From Glycomyces xiaoerkulensis (GTDB lineage: Bacteria > Actinomycetota > Actinomycetes > Mycobacteriales > Micromonosporaceae), in contig NZ_PGGV01000033.1 in assembly GCF_002798405.1 (NCBI RefSeq), forward strand, positions 186,001-250,000: a DNA stretch of 64,000 nt, in the 5' to 3' direction. The notes beneath the pieces are model-generated. The model was not told the origin of the DNA and did not search any database. It worked only from the letters and a program-made list of their open reading frames with translations. This document shows, piece by piece, positions 60,846 to 64,000 of this stretch. The position numbers and the translations under genes are program-made. Position 1 is the first letter of the stretch, and each line of letters opens with the position of its first letter.

Positions 60846-62084
60846 GTGAAGGGCAGCGGTGAGGCGACGCCATTGGCGGACTTCCTGTCAAAGGCGCTGG
60901 CCCTCGTCCGGCCCCTGCCGCCCACCGACGTCGACATGACCCGGTCGACCGGGTCGGTGCTCGCCGAGGACGTCACCAGCTCCGGCCCGCTCCCCGCCTT
61001 CGACTACGCGGCGATCGACGGCTACGCCGCCGCCGCCGACGACCTGGCCGGCGCCAGCCCCGAGCGCGGCGTCGGCCTCAAGGTCCTCGGCGACCTAGCC
61101 GCCTCCTCCTGGCGGCCCGTCCGCCTGGTCAAGGGCGCCTGCTTCTCGGTCGCCGCCGGCGCGCCCCTGCCGGTCGGCGCCGACATCGTCGTGCCCCTGG
61201 CCTGGACCGACGAAGGCATGGCCACCGTCGAGGTCCGGCAGGTGCCCCGCCGCGGCCACGGCGTCCGCCGCCTGGGCTCCGAACGCACCTCCGGAGAGAT
61301 CCTCGCCCACGAGGGCCGCCGCATCACCCCCCAGCTCATCGGCATGCTCGCCGCCGCCGGCGTCGCCGACGTCGTCGTCCGCCCCACCCCGCGCGTGGTC
61401 GTCATCGCCACCGGCGACGAACTGGTCGACACCGGACGGCCCTCCCAGCCCGGCCAGTTGGTCGACGTCGACTCCCACCTGGTCACCGCCGCCGCCTCCG
61501 AAGCCGGCGCCCACGCCTACCGGGTCGGCATCTGCGACGACGACCCCGACGCCCTCCGCATGGTCCTCGACGACCAGATCCTCCGCGCCGACCTGGTCGT
61601 CACCACCGGCGGCACCGGCACCGGCCCCGGCGACATGGTCCGGCGCACCTTCTCCCGCGACGGTGCGGTCGCGTTCGACCCGGTCGCCGTCTACCTGTGC
61701 GAGACGATGGGCTTCGGCACCATCGGCCCCGAGGAGGTGCCCGTCGTGTGCCTCCCCGGCGACCCGGTCGCGGCCATGGTCGCCTTCGAAGTGATCGCCC
61801 GGCCCCTCATCCAGCGCCTCGCCGGCGCCGAACCGGTCTTCCGGCCCAGCGTGCGGGCCAACCTGACCGAGCCCGTATCCTCACCGAACGGGCTGCGCGA
61901 ATTCCGGCCGGTCCGCGTCGCCGAACGGCGCGGCGGCGGCTACACCGTCGCACCGCTCGGATCGACCTCCTACACCCTCACCGGTATCGCCGAGGCGACC
62001 GGACTGATGACCATCGGGGAGAACGCGACCCGGGTGCCCGCCGGGTCCACCGTAGACGTGCTGCTACTGGATCGAAACCGATGA
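60846..62084 (+). CDS. moeA: Molybdopterin molybdenumtransferase MoeA
   Basis: Inserts molybdate into adenylated molybdopterin, 412 aa. Motifs: FDYAAIDGYA (about 57-66, Asp of the DGYA element), GAPLPVGADIVVPLAWT (about 110-126), RVVVIATGDELVDTG and VTTGGTGTGPGDM (about 256-268, pterin site) and LPGDPVAAMVAFEV (about 300-313). The stop codon overlaps the start of a 13-codon micro-ORF. It is the only molybdenum-cofactor gene in the window; galU and the acetyltransferase are common neighbours in actinomycetes. Confidence 0.93.
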   Translation: MKGSGEATPLADFLSKALALVRPLPPTDVDMTRSTGSVLAEDVTSSGPLPAFDYAAIDGYAAAADDLAGASPERGVGLKVLGDLAASSWRPVRLVKGACFSVAAGAPLPVGADIVVPLAWTDEGMATVEVRQVPRRGHGVRRLGSERTSGEILAHEGRRITPQLIGMLAAAGVADVVVRPTPRVVVIATGDELVDTGRPSQPGQLVDVDSHLVTAAASEAGAHAYRVGICDDDPDALRMVLDDQILRADLVVTTGGTGTGPGDMVRRTFSRDGAVAFDPVAVYLCETMGFGTIGPEEVPVVCLPGDPVAAMVAFEVIARPLIQRLAGAEPVFRPSVRANLTEPVSSPNGLREFRPVRVAERRGGGYTVAPLGSTSYTLTGIAEATGLMTIGENATRVPAGSTVDVLLLDRNR

Positions 62085-62122
62085 ACCGCCACGACACACT
62101 GCACCTGGACCGAAATAGATGA
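62081..62122 (+). CDS. 13-codon micro-ORF bridging moeA and the acetyltransferase gene
   Basis: ATG (62081) overlaps the moeA stop as ATGA and its own stop overlaps the next gene's ATG as ATGA (62119-62122). The peptide MNRHDTLHLDRNR ends in the same LDRNR as MoeA. DNA of both 3' ends is also alike (62068-62084 and 62106-62122), so the piece looks like a short tandem duplication. It may only relay ribosomes by termination-reinitiation. Confidence 0.45.
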   Translation: MNRHDTLHLDRNR

Positions 62123-62748
62123 CCCTCTCCAACCCCGGCTGGCCGGTGCGACTCGCCCACGGCGACGTGGGCGTGAGACCCTTTCGCCGCAGCGACGCCC
62201 GGCGCTGGAGCGACCTGCGCCGAGCCAACGAAGCCTGGCTCGCGCCCTGGGAGCCCGGCACCGGCACCACCTGGCACGAAGCCCACTCGCCGGCCGCGTT
62301 CCGCGCCATGCTCCGGGGCCTCAAACGCTCGGTCAAGGACGGCACCAGTTGGCCGCTGGCCGTCTGCCACCGCGGCGAACTGGTCGGCGGGCTGACGGTG
62401 GGCAACATCGTGCGCCGCGCCTTCGGCTCGGCCTACGCCGGCTACTGGATCGACCAGGGCCACGCCGGCCGCGGCATCACCGCCACCGCGCTGGCCCTGG
62501 TCATCGACCACGCCCTCACCGTCGGCCGCCTCCACCGCATCGAGGTCAACGTCCGCCCCGAGAACGCACCGTCCAACCGCATCGCCGAGAAACTCGGACT
62601 GCGCCGCGAGGGCCTGCACAAGCGCTACCTCTACATCGACGGCGGCTGGCGCGACCACTACGGCTACGCCGTCACCGCCGAGGAGGTCGCCGCCGAGCGC
62701 ATGATCGACCGGATGGAGCGGCTCAGGCGCGCCGAGTCGAACCACTGA
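62119..62748 (+). CDS. GNAT acetyltransferase, RimJ-like
   Basis: 209 aa. Acetyl-CoA-binding features are VGVRPFRRSDARRW at the start, LVGGLTVGNIVRRAFGSAYAGYWIDQGHAGRGITATALALVIDHALTVGRLHRIEVNVRPENAPSNRIAEKLGLRREG (about 88-165, with the QGHAGRG pyrophosphate loop) and the C-terminal YIDGGWRDHYGYAV. This is the RimJ/RimL pattern, N-terminal acetylation of ribosomal or other proteins; the exact target is unknown. No Shine-Dalgarno is visible; translation probably depends on the micro-ORF. It overlaps the 3' end of map on the opposite strand by 26 bases. Confidence 0.88.
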   Translation: MTLSNPGWPVRLAHGDVGVRPFRRSDARRWSDLRRANEAWLAPWEPGTGTTWHEAHSPAAFRAMLRGLKRSVKDGTSWPLAVCHRGELVGGLTVGNIVRRAFGSAYAGYWIDQGHAGRGITATALALVIDHALTVGRLHRIEVNVRPENAPSNRIAEKLGLRREGLHKRYLYIDGGWRDHYGYAVTAEEVAAERMIDRMERLRRAESNH

Positions 62749-63529
62749 CCGGCTGCGGCAGCGCCGAACGGTCGGTCAGCACGATCGGGTCGCCCTCGGT
62801 GACCGCGATCGTGTGCTCCATGTGCGCCCCGCGCGAGCCGTCGGCGCTGCGCAGCGTCCACCCGTCGGCGTCGAAGCGGATCCGGTCGGTCGTGTGCAGG
62901 AACCACGGCTCGATCGCGATGACCAGGCCCGGCCTGAGCCGGAGCCCCCGCCCCGGCCGCCCGTCGTTGGGCACCTGCGGGTCGGCGTGCATCGTGCGCC
63001 CCACCCCGTGCCCGCCGAACTCGGTGTTGACCGACAGGCCCTCGGCCCGCGCCACCTCCGCGATCGACGCCGAGACGTCGCCGAGCCGGCTGTCCGCCCG
63101 CGCCGCGCCGATCCCGGCCTCCAGCGCCCGCGCGGCCGTATCGATCAGCCGCAGGTCCTCCTCGCGCGGCTCGCCGACCGCGACGCTGATCGCCGAATCG
63201 GCCACCCAGCCGTCGACCTCGACGGCGAAGTCGAGGCTCAGCAGGTCGCCGTCGCGCAGCCGGTAGCGGTGCGGCAGCCCGTGCAGGACCGCGTCGTTGA
63301 CCGATGTGCACAGCACCTTCCCGAACGGGCCCGACCCGAACGGCGGCGAATAGTCGACATAGCAGGAGCGCCCGCCGGCCTCCTTGATGCGGCGGGCGGC
63401 CAGTTCGTCCAGATCCAGCAGGTTCACGCCGACGTCGGCGACCTCGGCCAGCTCGGTCAGGGTCTGGGCGACGAAGCGGCCGGCCGGGCGCATCCGCTCG
63501 ATCTCTGCAGGGGAGTAGTACTCGATCAC
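62723..63529 (-). CDS. map: Type I methionyl aminopeptidase
   Basis: Removes N-terminal Met, 268 aa. The five metal ligands are visible in LSLDFAVEVDGWVADSAISV (two Asp, about 97 and 108), EFGGHGVGRTMH (His), IAIEPW (Glu) and HMEHTIAV (Glu). Substrate-site LHGLPH is present (about 83-88). No N-terminal zinc-finger extension. GTG start with a weak GGATAGG. The protein is an additional or sole copy; the ribosomal-protein operon copy is not in this window. Confidence 0.92.
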   Translation of the reverse strand: MIEYYSPAEIERMRPAGRFVAQTLTELAEVADVGVNLLDLDELAARRIKEAGGRSCYVDYSPPFGSGPFGKVLCTSVNDAVLHGLPHRYRLRDGDLLSLDFAVEVDGWVADSAISVAVGEPREEDLRLIDTAARALEAGIGAARADSRLGDVSASIAEVARAEGLSVNTEFGGHGVGRTMHADPQVPNDGRPGRGLRLRPGLVIAIEPWFLHTTDRIRFDADGWTLRSADGSRGAHMEHTIAVTEGDPIVLTDRSALPQPVSGSTRRA

Positions 63530-63639
63530 CCGTCGAACCTATCCGACGCGCGGGCCGACCGCAGCCGCCGCGACGATCCGCGTCACGCCCGGACCCGATC
63601 GCCGCCGCCGCAGGTGGCGACCGGGTTAGGCTCACAGCC

Positions 63640-64000
63640 GTGGACGCCGCGACCCAACTTCCGACCGTCGCCGTGATCGGCGCCGGCCAGCTCGCCCGCA
63701 TGACCCATCAGGCCGCCATCGCGCTCGGCCAGAGCCTGAAGGTCCTCGCCGCCGACCCCGCCGAGAGCGCCGCCGCCGTCGCCTCCCGGGTCGAGATCGG
63801 CGACTTCCGCGACCTCGACGACCTGCGCGCCTTCGCCGCCGACGCCACCGTGGTCACCTTCGACCACGAGCACGTGCCCCAGGCGGCCCTCCGGGCGCTG
63901 GGGTCCGAGGGTGTCGACCTCCAGCCCCGGCCCGAGGCCCTGCGGTACGCGCAGGACAAGCAGGCCATGCGCGAGCGGCTCGGCAAGCTCGGACTGCCGA
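63640..64000 (+). CDS. purK: N5-carboxyaminoimidazole ribonucleotide synthase PurK (partial)
   Basis: ATP-dependent carboxylation step of purine synthesis. The first 120 residues are visible: TVAVIGAGQLARMTHQAAIALGQSLKVLA (ATP-grasp N-terminal domain with GxGQLxRM), DPAESAAAVASRVEIGDFRDLDDLRAFA, VVTFDHEHVP (family TxExE position) and LRYAQDKQAMRERLGKLGLP (DKxxxR). The gene runs off the right edge; family length is about 370-390. GTG start. Confidence 0.92.
   Translation, partial: MDAATQLPTVAVIGAGQLARMTHQAAIALGQSLKVLAADPAESAAAVASRVEIGDFRDLDDLRAFAADATVVTFDHEHVPQAALRALGSEGVDLQPRPEALRYAQDKQAMRERLGKLGLP

Overview
The window is about 70% G+C, with frequent GTG/TTG starts, GGAGG-type ribosome binding sites and many ATGA/GTGA gene overlaps. 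Gene content (futalosine-type deaminase, menG, menJ, nuoA-N, polyprenyl synthase, korAB, an S8 protease, a DUF6571-like secretion operon) points to a Gram-positive high-GC actinomycete. A Glycomyces/Stackebrandtia-type relative of Streptomyces fits, but that placement is inference. No rRNA, tRNA, phage or intact insertion sequence was recognised.

Region by region. (1) 1-5949: the start of a type I-E CRISPR-Cas locus on the minus strand (casA running off the left edge, cas3), a previously unlisted two-repeat degenerate mini-array directly upstream of cas3, a 15-repeat main array with its leader on the right, then an orphan N6-adenine DNA methyltransferase at the leader end. (2) 7983-15526: a Cys-rich lipoprotein, a DUF4272-like protein, two purine-type deaminases, menG behind a terminator-like leader, a 58-bp perfect palindrome, and a small quinone/catechol-response group (extradiol dioxygenase, MarR regulator, WrbA). 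(3) 15941-32630: menJ plus the complete 14-gene respiratory complex I operon nuoA-N, preceded by a perfect Rex-type operator. (4) 32665-41308: long-chain polyprenyl diphosphate synthase, MFS transporter, IclR regulator, a small 4-TM protein, an uncharacterised two-gene operon, an SDR/ArsR divergent pair and a secreted protein. (5) 41445-48791: a subtilisin-like protease and a four-gene operon resembling ESX/type VII substrates. (6) 49153-56589: 2-oxoglutarate:ferredoxin oxidoreductase korAB, an ECF sigma factor with a membrane anti-sigma-like partner, and a truncated second complex I operon (nuoA2-B2-C2-H2) with an AT-rich twin palindrome inside it. (7) 56586-64000: fmdB with a perfect CIRCE element upstream, 5-formyl-THF cyclo-ligase, a GGDEF diguanylate cyclase, galU, moeA, a GNAT acetyltransferase reached through a 13-codon micro-ORF, map, and the start of purK.

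How it fits together. Menaquinone synthesis and tailoring genes (deaminase, menG, menJ, polyprenyl synthase) surround the NADH:menaquinone oxidoreductase, and the Rex operator ties that operon to NADH/NAD+ balance. KorAB supplies reduced ferredoxin from the TCA cycle. The most unusual signals are the degenerate mini-CRISPR in front of cas3, the uniform base next to the repeats that predicts the PAM, the partial nuo operon with its twin palindrome, the CIRCE element on fmdB, and the secretion-type operon in which the third gene is a membrane-anchored partial relative of the second. All functional calls come from reading motifs and context; no database search was run.
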